Shown here one piece after another: positions 29,991 through 41,115 of a stretch of 64,000 nucleotides of DNA. Numbering within the stretch: position 1 is the stretch's first letter; the number at the start of each line of letters is the position of its first letter. Below the pieces are notes generated by a model. The model had not been told where the DNA came from. It saw nothing but the letters and a program-made list of their open reading frames with translations, and did not search any database. The stretch comes from Pseudo-nitzschia pungens. Taxonomy: Eukaryota > Bacillariophyta > Bacillariophyceae > Bacillariales > Bacillariaceae. The stretch is taken from assembly GCA_037355855.1 (NCBI GenBank), contig CM074765.1, positions 372,001 to 436,000 on the forward strand, given 5' to 3'. Position numbers and translations under genes: made by a program.

Positions 29991-31529
29991 TATGTAAGCT
30001 TGTGTGCCGTTTCTGGGCCGTTGAGAAAAGCTTGGTGTTAGGGAGGGGGCCAAAACCTACGAAAACTGAAACTTGAGTGGAAATCAATCCTTTTTCGTCC
30101 TCTCGTAATTGTCCTTTTTGTTTTCTGTTGCTATTACTAGTTAGCTGGGCACAAAATATGTGGAGAACAAGGACAACAATCAACGGTTTGGTTTGGAGGT
30201 AGTGCTTAGCACAATAAAATATGAACGTCGATCGTTCCTATAGAGGAAGGCATGAAACGTTAGAGTGGTTGATATCAAGGGAGATTATCTCCTTGGCAGC
30301 CACGCCGTCGGTGAATACAAGTAAAATCTTAGCGTGATGCGTCTGCAATGTCCAACGTTGATTTGGGTCTTGAACCTTAGCCGTGACAAGGCCCTGTTAG
30401 AATAGAGAAGACGCGAAGAGCGATGATATAATTATTACTACGGCACAAATCTGTCTCCAAAAAACCTGACTGTTGGCGACGATTTGAGAATAAATTGTGA
30501 GAATGAATTGTGAAAGATACAGGAAGGTGTGGATCGGATTGCGCATGAGTTCGAAAATGAAGGAGGTGTGGTACGTGCCAACTGAGCCGGCTGGCAGGCA
30601 AGTGTACCGGTACCACTTTGTATTTTTTTTATCGTACTGAGGCACACCCTATAGACAAAAAAAAAAAAACCGAAAATAATAACGGATTCTCATGTGCCTA
30701 ATAGTCCGAAGTACTACTACTAGCAATAACACGGTGACCTTACTGTAATATGGTGCAGAGTGCATCATGTTTAGGCAAATTGTGTTGACAGCCATACAAT
30801 CTCAGTCAATTTTCAACCTGTTTGACTGAAACTTGAGATTCCAATAGATCACTTACAGCACCAATAAAAAATTGAAATCTATGTCCTATGAAGCCATCAG
30901 TTGGGGAAGACAATTGTCAATTTTCTTAGCTCTTGTCAATGCTGGTGCTGCTTCCTTTACTAGTAGAAGTAGTAGTATTACTAGGACGGTACTACTGCCA
31001 CTTCAAGAAGTAGTGGAAGCTAGTTGTAGTTGTATGCCTAGTACTAATAGTAGCGTTCACTACTGGTGACTGCTTCATCAAATGAGACCAGCATAAGATG
31101 GCTAACAAAACAATACAATAATACTAACGTAAATATTTCAACAAACCATCATACCACTACTACTAGTACTAGTACTAGTACTACTACTAGTATGAAGTGT
31201 TGTATCATCAACTTGGAATACTAACGGTACTACGTACTTCCAGTAATACTGGTGCATTCCGGGAGGGAAGTACTAGTAGTAGTATCATCTATCTATGGGT
31301 AGTTCACAGCGAACTTCCTCAACAGCAGGCAGCATCACCAGCACCATCAAGAAAACACCAATTGGTGGTGGTAGTACTACAACCAAAAAGTCAGTAGCAG
31401 CACATTCCACACCACCATTCGCAGTATTTCAGAGAGTACTACGTTATTCGGAGAGCAAACCGATCCATTCAAGCAATGTTCACTACTAGTAGTACTACTA
31501 TTGCTGCCCAACAACAATAGAGATTCGGC
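29991..31529. other. Intergenic with ACT/AGT-rich palindromic arrays
   Basis: No supported gene. From about 30708 to 31500 the DNA is dominated by ACTAGT, AGTAGT and ACTACT words (for example 31154-31192 and 31270-31290). An A run lies at 30656-30669. Confidence 0.6.
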
Positions 31530-32946
31530 TCACCTCCTCCTCTTCTTTCTTGCGGGAAACAAAGGGTTGAGAAACTCGTTGAGTCGCTGAATGAGAACCT
31601 CACGACTTCCGTCGAGATCGACGAGTCCTTCTCGCTCGAGGCCTCTGCGGAGCATGGTCACACTCCAGAACCTGTACCAATCTTCGACATCCACCATCAG
31701 TATGGGATTGATAAAAGCTTTCGTGTAACGGGCCGCCGGCACGCAGGTTCCCGGCAGCAGCACATCGGTGGCATGGCATGCCTTTTGCGAACCCCTCGTC
31801 GTACAATCGAAAGACGTCCACGACGCTCGTCACGGCTTCCCGCACAGCAAATTCACGCAGTGCGTTGCCGAACCTCTCGGACTTTATAATGGCCGCCCAG
31901 GCTGCGGTTACCGAATGCGATCCAATGTTTGGATCCTTGAGGGCAATCCTTTTGATGGCCGCTTTCCTGAGTCCGGAACACTTAAAATCCGTCGAGATCA
32001 ACAGCCTGGAAGCGTCCCCGGCGATGGGTGCAATCTTGCGCATGGCCGCTTCCTCGAGAAGTGCGCAGTGATGACCATCGGCCCAGATCCACAATCGGGC
32101 AGCGTTCTGGACCGTGAGAAAGTCCGACACCACTTTCCATTCCGCGTAGAGTTTCAGTTCTTGGCACTCCAACTTGTCGGCGGCAACCAGAATCTCCAGG
32201 GTGGCTTCGATGTCCGTGAGGGGCGGCGATTTCAGCGTGTAGAGAAACTCGAGGACCTCCCCAAAGATTGTTCCCCTTATACCCGGAATCTCGATCGATG
32301 ATTTCGACTCGGACCATTGAAACAGTTGCTTGGCTCTGGTTTTAAGGACGAATCGATGGGCGGGGTATTCCATCCCATCCACGAGAAAGCTCACATCAGC
32401 AGACTCGGAACGATAGGGGTACGGGTACACCGAACGCTCGTGCGACCCGGATGCGTGGGGACGCCACAGGAGGTCCTTCTTCTCGATCTGAATTTCAACT
32501 TCGATTTCCAGAGTAGTCCCGTCTTCCTTGCAAAGCGAGGGAAATTCGTCGACCGCAATGATAAGGTCTTGAACATAGAACTCGTTGTCGTCATAAAAAC
32601 TCATCGGCCGTTTTGCCCCGCCTTTTCGTTCGCCCTTTACGAAAAATGAGCACTCGGCGTAGACATCTGGCTCCTGATCCGTAAGGCCGAGGTCGAATTT
32701 GAGGGTCTTATTGTCCACGCACCCGAGAGCGCGATCCATGCGAATGTTCCAGCCGTGCCCCAACGCCCGATGGCTTTTGAATACGTATTTGCGACCACAT
32801 CCACGGTTGAGAGATAATTTCGCTTCCTCCCGGATTTCGGGGATCGCGACCGTGAGTCGTTTAGTGGACGAAAGACCACCAGGGGGAGGGGTGGCTAGAG
32901 TCAAGTTGGCATTGCGGCGCTTTTCTTGCTTAGTAGATGTTTCCAT
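31530..32946 (-). CDS. MATH-BTB protein with SAP-like end in a shifted frame
   Basis: ATG at 32946. The first frame encodes a MATH-like domain (about residues 45-150), a BTB domain (from about 179; ESADVSFLVDGMEYPAHRF, then EVLEFLYT) and a BACK-like helical region. It then turns into arginine-rich out-of-frame sequence ending at TGA 31600-31602. The frame displaced by one base, open from 31763 to TGA 31530-31532, encodes LRRGLEREGLVDLDGSREVL, the same SAP-like motif as in the neighbour at 27852-29990, and a basic end (ARKKRRR). I therefore place a one-base frameshift between about 31765 and 31800 (homopolymers CTTTTG and CCCC are nearby). It could be an assembly error, a recent mutation or programmed shifting. 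The gene is probably a paralogue of its neighbour and would act as a Cul3 adaptor. Confidence 0.75.
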
Positions 32947-34184
32947 TGCTATTACAGCAGTATTCGTACTCTTCGAACGTTTTGTATTTTTGAAAATGGA
33001 CGGAGTGATCGTCGGCTCTCATTTCAATGCTGGTCGATGACTGACTGACTCTCGACGGATCCGCAAGATTGGTCAAGACCCAGTGCGGTAGTCGTGTACG
33101 GTACACGTACCGGTACTTGTACTTCTCCTTTCTTTCTCCCAGTACAGTATTCGTGCGTTTGCACATGCAAGAATAAGAATAAACTCAATCAAAACATCAA
33201 TCAAAAGTTCGTTGGATGCCAACACAATAGAAGTAGATTTTACGAAGTAAGGTTTACTTCGTAAAAGAGATCCCAAGTCGTGTTTTGTTTCATACCGCAC
33301 CTATCGTACTCGTACTCAGTACGTACGGTAATCTTATTTTTATGAACGAGCTGCGTACGATGTAATGGTACTTGTACGTAACGGTACGTACGTAGTATTT
33401 GGTATGAGCTATTACCGGTATGAGTAAACTTTACCAGGTAAGATTAAAAAAGGTTACTTAGTCTCCGATGTGAGATGTGCAATAGAGGAGATAGACTAAA
33501 AACTAAAAACACATGAAGCCAAGCAACAAGGTAGGACTACCGGTATGAATAACGGTAACAGTAAAACTTACCTTAATCTTACGTAAACTTTACCAACACA
33601 AATAAAAAAATAATTATCGGTTGAAACCCACCAGCATTGAGTATGCTGATCTAACGTACCCCCCTTACCAGCACGAGTAGCACGGTAAGGTTACGTACCA
33701 TTAGGGAACAAATTGGCTCTGATGGAAAGATGAACCGTAGACTACGAGTACGGTAGAACTATACTAGGTAACCGTACAGGTAAGCTTACTCTAGCACTCG
33801 ATCAACACAACACCAGGACACCGATGAAGTCTTGTCTCTGTTTATGGAGAGAGCAGCCAAAACCCAAGGAGCAGCAACCGAATAGGATTAGTGTCAAACA
33901 CAAGCAACCAAGATCGGTATTTCGAACGGCACAGGGCGCACCAAAAACGCAGCGGAAAGAAGAAACGTTGAGCACCCGTACCGTACCGTATTGTTGGGAT
34001 TGATTGTATCTTCCGGCAGTTTCGGTGGGACCAGCATTGGTTGTCCCGACCGTCCGGAATCATTTCGGATCGCAACCGCAACCGCAACCGCAACCGCAAT
34101 CCCCACGAGTTGTGAGATCCTATCCATAACAACAGCAGGTAAAGCGCAAACAAAACAAAGAAACCAACAAACAATCCCGTCAGC
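32947..34184. other. Intergenic, nothing coding seen
   Basis: Rich in GTAAGGTTTAC/TACCGGTA words. It contains a perfect hairpin of 13-bp arms (33238-33266, TTTTACGAAGTAA/TTACTTCGTAAAA) and a CGCAAC/CAACCG run (34071-34099). Confidence 0.55.
34071..34099. repeat. CAACCG hexanucleotide run
   Basis: Tandem GCAACC units about 90 bases upstream of the next start codon. Confidence 0.85.
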
Positions 34185-34991
34185 ATGGGCCAGGTCTGTT
34201 CGGGATCCAGCGAGGAACGGCCCAAGAGTGGCCTCCTGGACGTCCCGTCGACCGGAGACGAATCCCTCCTCGCCTCCGACGGCGGCGATCCATCGGCCCT
34301 CGCCCCGGGCGGAAGCGGTGGCGCCGCCGCGAGCGGTGGCATCGGCGGCGGCGGCGGCAGCGGAAGCAACCTCCGAGCGGCGGGGGCCGACCCGTCCTCC
34401 TTTTCTCTCGATTCCGAGGCGGAGGACGCGGCCCGAAGGCGCCAGAAGGAAGCCGCCGAAGCCGCCCTGGCCGACGCCGAGCGGCGAAAGCGCCGGGAGC
34501 TGTGGATCGTCAACGGGGCGGCGCGGGGCATGGTGGCGGTCCGATCGACGCGCGGATCGACGGGGTACTACGACCAGGGATTCGCCGGGCTGCTGGCCCA
34601 GCACCTGGAGCAGACCACGAGCTTTCCCGATCGGTTGCCGCTGGTGCTGCCCCCGGCGCCGGCATCCGTTGGCGAGGCCGTTTCGTCGTCCAAAGCCGAG
34701 GGTCCCGAGACACCCGATGGCGCCGCCGAGGCAAGCAACGCTGCCGCCGAGAACGAGACGGGCACGGTGTACGACCGGCTGGCGGCGCCGCCGTGGGAAC
34801 GATTGGACCTGTTCGCGGCGGACGAGGCGAGCGAGCTGCAGGGACGGGAAGCGGCGGCCGCGCAGTCCGGGGATCCGCACCAGCTGATGGACGCCCTGGC
34901 CGAGTCGCTCCTGGAGGGACCCTACACGGTGATCCCCGGGAAGCAGCAATTGTTTGCGGGGGTCCGGCCCATGGTGGAGAACCTGCTGTAG
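34185..34991 (+). CDS. Hypothetical protein with an N-myristoylation/palmitoylation start
   Basis: 268 residues, ATG 34185 to TAG 34989-34991, GC-rich and coding-like. It begins MGQVCSGSS: Gly2 with a small residue at position 6 is the N-myristoyltransferase signal and Cys5 is a likely palmitoylation site, so the protein probably sits on the plasma or an endomembrane. A Gly/Ala/Ser-rich linker (about residues 40-65) is followed by a charged helix (AEDAARRRQKEAAEAALADAE). The C-terminal two thirds contain RELWIVNGAARGMVAVRST and end GPYTVIPGKQQLFAGVRPM. I recognise no known domain. An uninterrupted reading frame in a GC-rich block between repeat-rich flanks supports it being real. Confidence 0.75.
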   Translation: MGQVCSGSSEERPKSGLLDVPSTGDESLLASDGGDPSALAPGGSGGAAASGGIGGGGGSGSNLRAAGADPSSFSLDSEAEDAARRRQKEAAEAALADAERRKRRELWIVNGAARGMVAVRSTRGSTGYYDQGFAGLLAQHLEQTTSFPDRLPLVLPPAPASVGEAVSSSKAEGPETPDGAAEASNAAAENETGTVYDRLAAPPWERLDLFAADEASELQGREAAAAQSGDPHQLMDALAESLLEGPYTVIPGKQQLFAGVRPMVENLL

Positions 34992-36940
34992 TGCGGGTTG
35001 GGTTGGATTGGATTGGATTGGATTGGATTGGGTTGGATTGGGTTGGGTTGCAGGGATTCCGTTTCAAAAGTCGAGATTCGAAAAGCTCGACGGCGTGCAG
35101 CACGTTCGTGCGGTGCTGCGCAGACATGCAGCTCCGAGTTTCACGTCACGGAAGGCAACCACCACCTTCACCTCCGACGCGTTGCAAAGCTTGCGACCGC
35201 AGGCAATCCAACGCAACGCAACGCAATGCAAGATTCAAAATGCAAAATGCAATGAAACGAAAGCAATGTTGTAAATCTGTTTCAACGTCATAGAGTATAA
35301 CAATAGTGAAGAAGTAAACGAGAAAATGATTCATTCATTGATTCATTTATTGATTCATTTATTCATTCATTCTCGCAACATCAGTACGCGTAGCATGTAC
35401 AATGTATCTGCGACTGTGCTGTCATGTATACCAAGGTATCAATACAATGAGATGCGATGCGACACGATGCGACACGATGCCTGCAGTCCAAGATGCCGGA
35501 AGTCATCCGAAAGCAACCAACCATTCGAACCCTATCGTTGAGCGCGCCCGAAAAACACACTCGGAGCGCGAACGACCGGACGAATGACGCTTCATTGTCC
35601 CGTTTTCGTTTTCGTTTTTCGTTTCGTCTCTGGAGACCACCACGACCGGTTTCGATGCCGTCCGCAGCGAGCATTGTGCAATGTTATGGGGCGCTATTGA
35701 AAAAAACGATAGGAACGGATTGGATGTGCATTCCGGAAACCGATGCCTGGTAGTCGGCCCGCGGGACCTTCCGCCATGGAAGGAAGGAATCGGCGAACTC
35801 ATCGAAACTCCATTTCCTTTTGATCCTTGACTCCATCGCTCGTGGTTCTGTTGTACGGTACGAGTGCGGACAGGCCCACAGAACCAAGGTTGCGGGCTCG
35901 AATGGAATGGAAGGGGCGAACAAACAAACCAACGCATTGCAAATCCAACGACTTTTCGTCGTTTCGTTTCGTGAGGCGCTGCTCCGATGGAGACGGAACC
36001 GGGGGATGTCCATTACAACATCCTTTGGCAACTACACGCACGAAAAACCAATCTGGCTAAAGATCGATTCGATTCGATTCGATTCGATTCGATTCATTCC
36101 GTACAAAATATTGTGGTCGACAACTGCACCATCTTTCTACAAGTACGATCAAATTGCAACATTGCCGGCCTGCGACGTTGACAAACAGAAGGATGAAAAT
36201 CATGAAAATAGTAACGAAACGAAACGAAACGAAACGAAACGAGACGAAAAGGATGGCGTTCCGCCCGCTCTCAAAAAGAGATGCGGAATGTTGGACACAT
36301 TTGACGGGCGACGGCTTCCCGCTCCCGAGACATTCGTTCGGCACCCTTCCAAATAATAATAATAACAATCACACGGACACAAAAAACTCGTTCCGCCTTG
36401 ACGTTCCTTTTGGATTTTTGCGTTTTGTTGCCTGGTAATTTTTCTTTTTTTTTCTAATTTTTTTTTTGTGTTCAACAATCGTGATTTCGAAGCGCAGGAG
36501 TATTGCCGCAGTCGCAGTCGCAGTCGCAGCCGCAGCCAAAGACGGATCTCGAGCAGATGGGTGCGCACGCCAGCACCGAAACAACCGGTAGAAAGCGAGT
36601 TTGGGTAGAAAACCCAAAACTCTCCGTTCGTTGCAGCGTCCTCCGCACGTGCGTGCGTACGTACGTACGTATCCCATCCATCGTTGTGATTGTTGTCGCC
36701 GGGATCCGACCATGCCCCGTATCCATTCGATCTGCGATGCTTCCGTCGTTTCGCTCACAAAAATTGTTCGTTCGTCTTTCTATTGTGTCACCAATCCATC
36801 CATCCATTCCTTCGTTCATCCTTTCGTTTCGTTTCCTTTTTAAAAAATTCAGCTTCAATATTGGTTTCGTTGTTCGTTTTGTTTTCACATCATTTCATTT
36901 GTTTAGTTTTGTTTTATTTTGTTTTTGTTTGCTGGATGTT
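34992..36940. other. Intergenic, simple-repeat-rich
   Basis: No supported gene. TTGGA/TTGGG repeats (34997-35050), ATTCATTTATTG repeats (35327-35370), a TTCGA run (36064-36093), a GAAAC run (36215-36243) and a GCAGTC run (36509-36530) are visible. Open frames here consist of these repeats. Confidence 0.6.
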
Positions 36941-37507
36941 TTACGACGAGCTCATTTTCTTGAGCTGGGTGACGGTTCGCTGCAATCGGTGCTGCATCAT
37001 GTTGCAGAGATCAAAGTTGGCCTTTCCGATCTTGTGGTAGGGCATCGCGAGGACCGTCTTGACGTCCTGCAGCGCGAATCGGTATCGCTCGACCCCCTCA
37101 AAGGCCTGGGCCCGACGGATGAGTGCCTTGACGTTCTCCGGATCGACCTCCAGGACGGCCGTGCAATCGGAAATGACGCCGTCAAAGTTGGAGATTTGTT
37201 TGTAGCAAGCTGCAGAAATGAATCCATCGAAAAAAGAAAACGAACACAAACCGGTGAGAGAAGGTGAGGTGAGATGAGATGAATGACGAAGGATGAAGAT
37301 GAGACTGGAGGAACAATGATAATAGTGATGATGATCATACATGATCATACATTCTCATCATTCTTATTATCAGTATTCCTTTGGAGCAGTCTCAATCAAG
37401 TCGAGAAGCATCCGGCACGACCCAACAAAAATTGTTGCACGGAATACGTAACCAAAACCAATGACAATGACTCCCTTTGCATTGCAATTCCACACAATCA
37501 TATAATA

Positions 37508-37538
<31 letters not shown>

Positions 37539-38315
37539 TTTAATACAACAGCAACAACAACAACAAATAATAATAATAACAACAACAATAAGCAAACTCG
37601 ACTCACCCGCACGATTGGCGTATGCCTTGAGGGCCAGATCGCTCCCGGACTTGCCCTCGTTCTGGAGCTGGTCGATGCACTTGGTGTAGTGCCCGACGGC
37701 CTCCTCGAAGGCAGCGTTCTTGTAGGAGGCATCCCCCTGCTCCTTGTAGACCTCTACGGGGCTGAGCGAAGCCTTGCGCTTTCGCTCCATGGCCTCGAAC
37801 TTGGGCTTGACGACGGCCATGAGCTTCTCGATGTGGGCGTTCCCGGCGTCGAGGCGCGAGGCAAACTCGAGCTGCTTCATGGCGCCCGCCACGTCTCCGT
37901 TCTGCATCATCTCCTTGGCCTTGTCGCAGTAGGCGACGACCTGCTCGTTCCGCTGCAACTCGGTGACCTCCTTCTTCATGCGCTTGAGGTCCGGGTTGGA
38001 GGACTGGACGGCCAGGCCGCTCTCCAGGGCCTTGATGCACTCGCCGAGGGAGTTGAGCTGCTTGTAGGCGACGGCCAGTCGGAAGTAGCCCTTGACGAAG
38101 GACTTGTCGGCCTTGATGCAGGAACGGGAGGCGTCCGCCATCTCCTCGTACTTGCCGAGCTTCTCGTAGCAGGCGGCCATGTTGGACCAGTACGAGGGGA
38201 CCTTGTCGTCGATGGAAGTCGCCTCCTTGTACTTGCCGATGGCCTCGGCGTACTTGCCGGACTTGAAGAAGTTGTTTCCTTCGGCTTTGATGGCTTCGGC
38301 TCGGGGATTGGGCAT
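36941..38315 (-). CDS. TPR-repeat co-chaperone-like protein (STI1/HOP-like)
   Basis: Exons 37607-38315 and 36941-37209 give 325 residues; the intron is 397 bp, GT-AG, phase 1. Two blocks of tetratricopeptide repeats: residues about 5-110 (AIKAEGNNFFKSGKYAEAIGKYKEA ... SFVKGYFRLAVAYKQL), and, after a charged linker (LKRMKKEVTELQRNEQ), about 195 to the end (YKEQGDASYKNAAFEEAVGHY, then across the intron YANRAACYKQISNFDGVISD and ALIRRAQAFEGVERYRFAL). Each block matches the three-TPR modules of STI1/HOP that hold the EEVD tails of Hsp70 and Hsp90. The DP domains and middle TPR module of true HOP are absent, so it is a HOP-like or generic TPR adaptor, most likely cytosolic. The splice junction restores the conserved YxNRAxCY of the TPR. 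Confidence 0.87.
37210..37606 (-). other. Intron of the TPR gene
   Basis: GTGAGT...CTGCAG on the minus strand, 397 bp, containing CAA/TAA triplet runs (37549-37590) and an AT run (37508-37541). Confidence 0.85.
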
Positions 38316-39215
38316 GGTTGTGATGTGGCTGTTGCGGTAAGGTTACTAACTTGTGTAATTTAGTTACAATTTACTTCTTTATTTGTGAATGGAATGGGGA
38401 ATCAATCAACAACAATCGCTGAGAGCCGGTGGTGACTTGGGTGCCGTCGGATTTCGGAGTGTCTCTTTGGATTTGCGAGGATAACCCTTTCGTTTGTTCG
38501 TTCTCGTAACTTACCGCACTGGTAAGATTACCGTAGTTTACGGTAAGGTTATCATACAGGTACTTCTACGAACAAGACAAGATCAACAACCAATGGATGA
38601 CCGTGAATCAGAATTATCTCACAATCTCAGCAATCGATCCCCTTCGTAAGATTACGGTAATCTTACTACTTCGAGTCTCTGGTAAGTCTTAGGCCTTACG
38701 GTTACTTGTACCGTAAGTCGTAATCTTACTCTACGGCACGGAATTTTTGAACTCAAATTGAGCCTATCGCACCGCACAGCCGGATTACACAAGTAATTAC
38801 AAGTACCGCACCGACAGAGCAATGGCCCGCTGGCTGGGACGAGGAGAGGACCTTCGCGCGCAACGCTGTGGTGGTCACAACCACATGCGAACTCACCTGC
38901 CTGCTGTACCGTACGAGTAAGTTAAGGTCTACCTTTAATTCTTGTACCGTACAACAAGCTGAGCGAAAAGTGTCCTCTTGGCCGGTACGAGTAGAGCTTA
39001 ACTACGGTAGGCCGCTGAAAGTTGAAAGTCGACCGGACGTGACTGACTGACTGACTCACTCACTCCGAGACCGGACACGGAACTCGTAGATCGAGCGCAA
39101 GTAGTTAGTACGGTAGTACTAGTGAAGTACCGGTAGGAACTGTCTGGGGATGAATGCAATGAGTAGGATTTGAAAAAGTTAAAATCACTGACCGCAAAAT
39201 AACAGCGAGGTAATT
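38316..39215. other. Intergenic, GTAAG/TACCG-word-rich
   Basis: No supported gene. Very dense in the words CTTACCG, GGTAAGATTAC, TTTACGGTAAGG (for example 38510-38555 and 38645-38735). Confidence 0.55.
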
Positions 39216-39287
39216 GTCCACTTGGTCTAGGGGTATGATTCTTCCTTAGGGTGGAAGAGGTCCCGGGTTCGATTCCCGGAGTGGACC
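39216..39287 (+). tRNA. tRNA-Pro (anticodon AGG)
   Basis: 72 nt with a perfect 7-bp acceptor stem (GTCCACT/AGTGGAC), A-box-like GGTCTAGGGGT, anticodon stem CTTCC/GGAAG around loop TTAGGGT, and T arm CCGGGTTCGATTCCCGG. The anticodon AGG reads proline CCU. No intron; CCA is not encoded. Confidence 0.95.
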
Positions 39288-39430
39288 ACGCTCTGCTTTT
39301 TGCATCTGGAGGAGAGGGGTCTTGTTGCAGCCGCTGTCAACAACAAGAAGGCGTCGCGTCAATTGGTGATGATTCGTTTTGTTACGAATCATCGCGGTTC
39401 GATATGGACTTGCGTGCTCTGTCTAATTAC

Positions 39431-39832
39431 TGAGCGATTCCCGAAACTAATATGTGTAATATCATATCCTAAATTCAATGTCCACATTGTTTTTGGCGCA
39501 CCCAACGGACAGGCATTAAAAACGAATGACAGACAGGCGTGCAGAAGGCCTATTTGGGAATTTGGAATCTTGTTTCGAAAAACAAAAAATGCTCTCTTTA
39601 TTCCCTAACTGCGCGTCTATCGACAATTTTTAGCGCGCGATTATTGTTTTCAAGATTCCTTGAAAATATGAATTGGTGCTTAAAATCTGGAGGAGGCAGA
39701 TATGTGTCCTCCAGATTCTGAGAAATCGGTTAATAGATTCTTATTTTTCTATGTGTGAGCACATAGATCTGTGTGTGCCACGTCAGAAATAATGTGATAT
39801 GGCACGTGCATATTAGTTTCGGGAATCGCTCA
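39431..39832. mobile_element. MITE-like element with 24-bp terminal inverted repeats
   Basis: TGAGCGATTCCCGAAACTAA... (39431-39454) is repeated as a perfect reverse complement at 39809-39832. The 400-bp body has no open frame of interest and contains a smaller inverted repeat around CTCCAGATT (near 39690-39720). Flanks are TTAC on the left and CTGATA on the right. No clear target duplication beyond a possible TA. Size, inverted termini and absence of coding fit a Tc1/mariner-type MITE. It lies 144 bp downstream of the tRNA-Pro gene. Confidence 0.8.
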
Positions 39833-40492
39833 CTGATAGGAATGGCATTGCAACACCAAAGACAGAAAAAAATACTCCATTGTTTTGGTTGGCATTCTCA
39901 GCACCAGTAGCATTGTTGGTGCTGCTGTAGTACACCATTGGTTTGTTATCTCCCCAGTTGTATTGGTCTCATCTCTTGCTGTCTTTGTTTATACTAGTAA
40001 TATATGGCAAGAAGGTAGGCAGTTCTGTGATTGAAGCAGCCTTGGGAGGCACTTGCTGGTGATGCATGAATCTAAAATAGTAAAGAAAGCTTCGCATCTT
40101 GCTGCAATTGCTTTTATTTGTTTGTCGTGGTGGGTTGTTGATGCCTTTAGGATTTACTATGGCATTGCTGGAAGCTTCTTAACAAGTGTGTGTCCTTGCC
40201 AATCATCAGGTTCTTGCTTCCACCACAAGAAGTTGGTTCAAGTTACTTGAAAAATCAGTGTTATCCCTTCTTCTACTAGTAACAATAAGAACTGCATGGC
40301 CAGCATTAGCATGATTTAACAGAGAAGACCTACTCATAGCATTTGGCTGCATGGAAAAACTTTCGTGAAATAAAATTTGCAAAAGGTGACAATGGGGCAT
40401 TCTTGTTATTTTTTTGGTTTTAAGGATTACGAGTTGCAGTTGTATTGACATGTAAGAGAGCAAAAGACGGCGGTGTAAGCAACAGATGCGAT
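39833..40492. other. Intergenic between the MITE and tRNA-Ser
   Basis: A TTGTTGGTGCTG-rich stretch with no supported gene. Confidence 0.5.
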
Positions 40493-40574
40493 GACACCGT
40501 GGCCGAGCGGTTAAGGCGATCGACTAGAAATCGATTGGGTTTATCCCGCGTAGGTTCGAGTCCTGCCGGTGTCG
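40493..40574 (+). tRNA. tRNA-Ser (anticodon AGA)
   Basis: 82 nt, class II with a variable arm. Acceptor GACACCG/CGGTGTC is perfect, D arm GTGGCCGAGCGGTTAAGGC, anticodon stem ATCGA/TCGAT around loop CTAGAAA (anticodon AGA, serine UCU), long variable arm TGGGTTTATCCCG, T arm GTAGGTTCGAGTCCTGC, then G discriminator and a T run. Confidence 0.95.
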
Positions 40575-41115
40575 CTTTTGCTTCGGTATGCTCTTTTTAA
40601 TCAATGGCAAAGCTGCGTCTGTCATCACTCGCGATGCACTGTCTGTTTGCACACGTTCACTTCCACAATAACGGAAAGGGTCAGTGCTGCCTTGCCACTA
40701 ATCAACCAATGATTCGTCGACTGAGACTATTCCTACCTCGCTGTTAGGTTCCCTCCGGGTCGGACTACCTCTCAACGAGTTTGTGCATCGAAGCCATACT
40801 AGTACTACTGAAACTCGTAGCCATCAGAAGTATTATCTCAATACTTCAACCAGTCAAGACTCATCTGCGCCCTCGCTAGTACCGTACAACGAAAAAACCT
40901 GTGGATCCTTGGAGCATTTTGTTGCTCTGGAATGGTAGGCAGCAAAGCATTATCTTTCACGAAATTTCGCGGATTGTGACATTTCAATTTTTTACTTTTA
41001 TCTTTTTTATGGTTCAGACAACACGACACTAGAGTAACGACCGAGTTAAGTTCCCATCGCTACAAGCTGTAGTACCACTCACTTCCCACTGATCTTTCCA
41101 TGGGAAGCCGCTATT
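40575..41115. other. Intergenic, nothing coding seen
   Basis: The tRNA terminator TTTT follows at 40576. No further gene is supported. Confidence 0.5.

Noticed and set aside
40053..40250. Short frame with a hydrophobic stretch between the MITE and tRNA-Ser
   Set aside because: Non-ATG start, repeat-like surroundings, no similarity.
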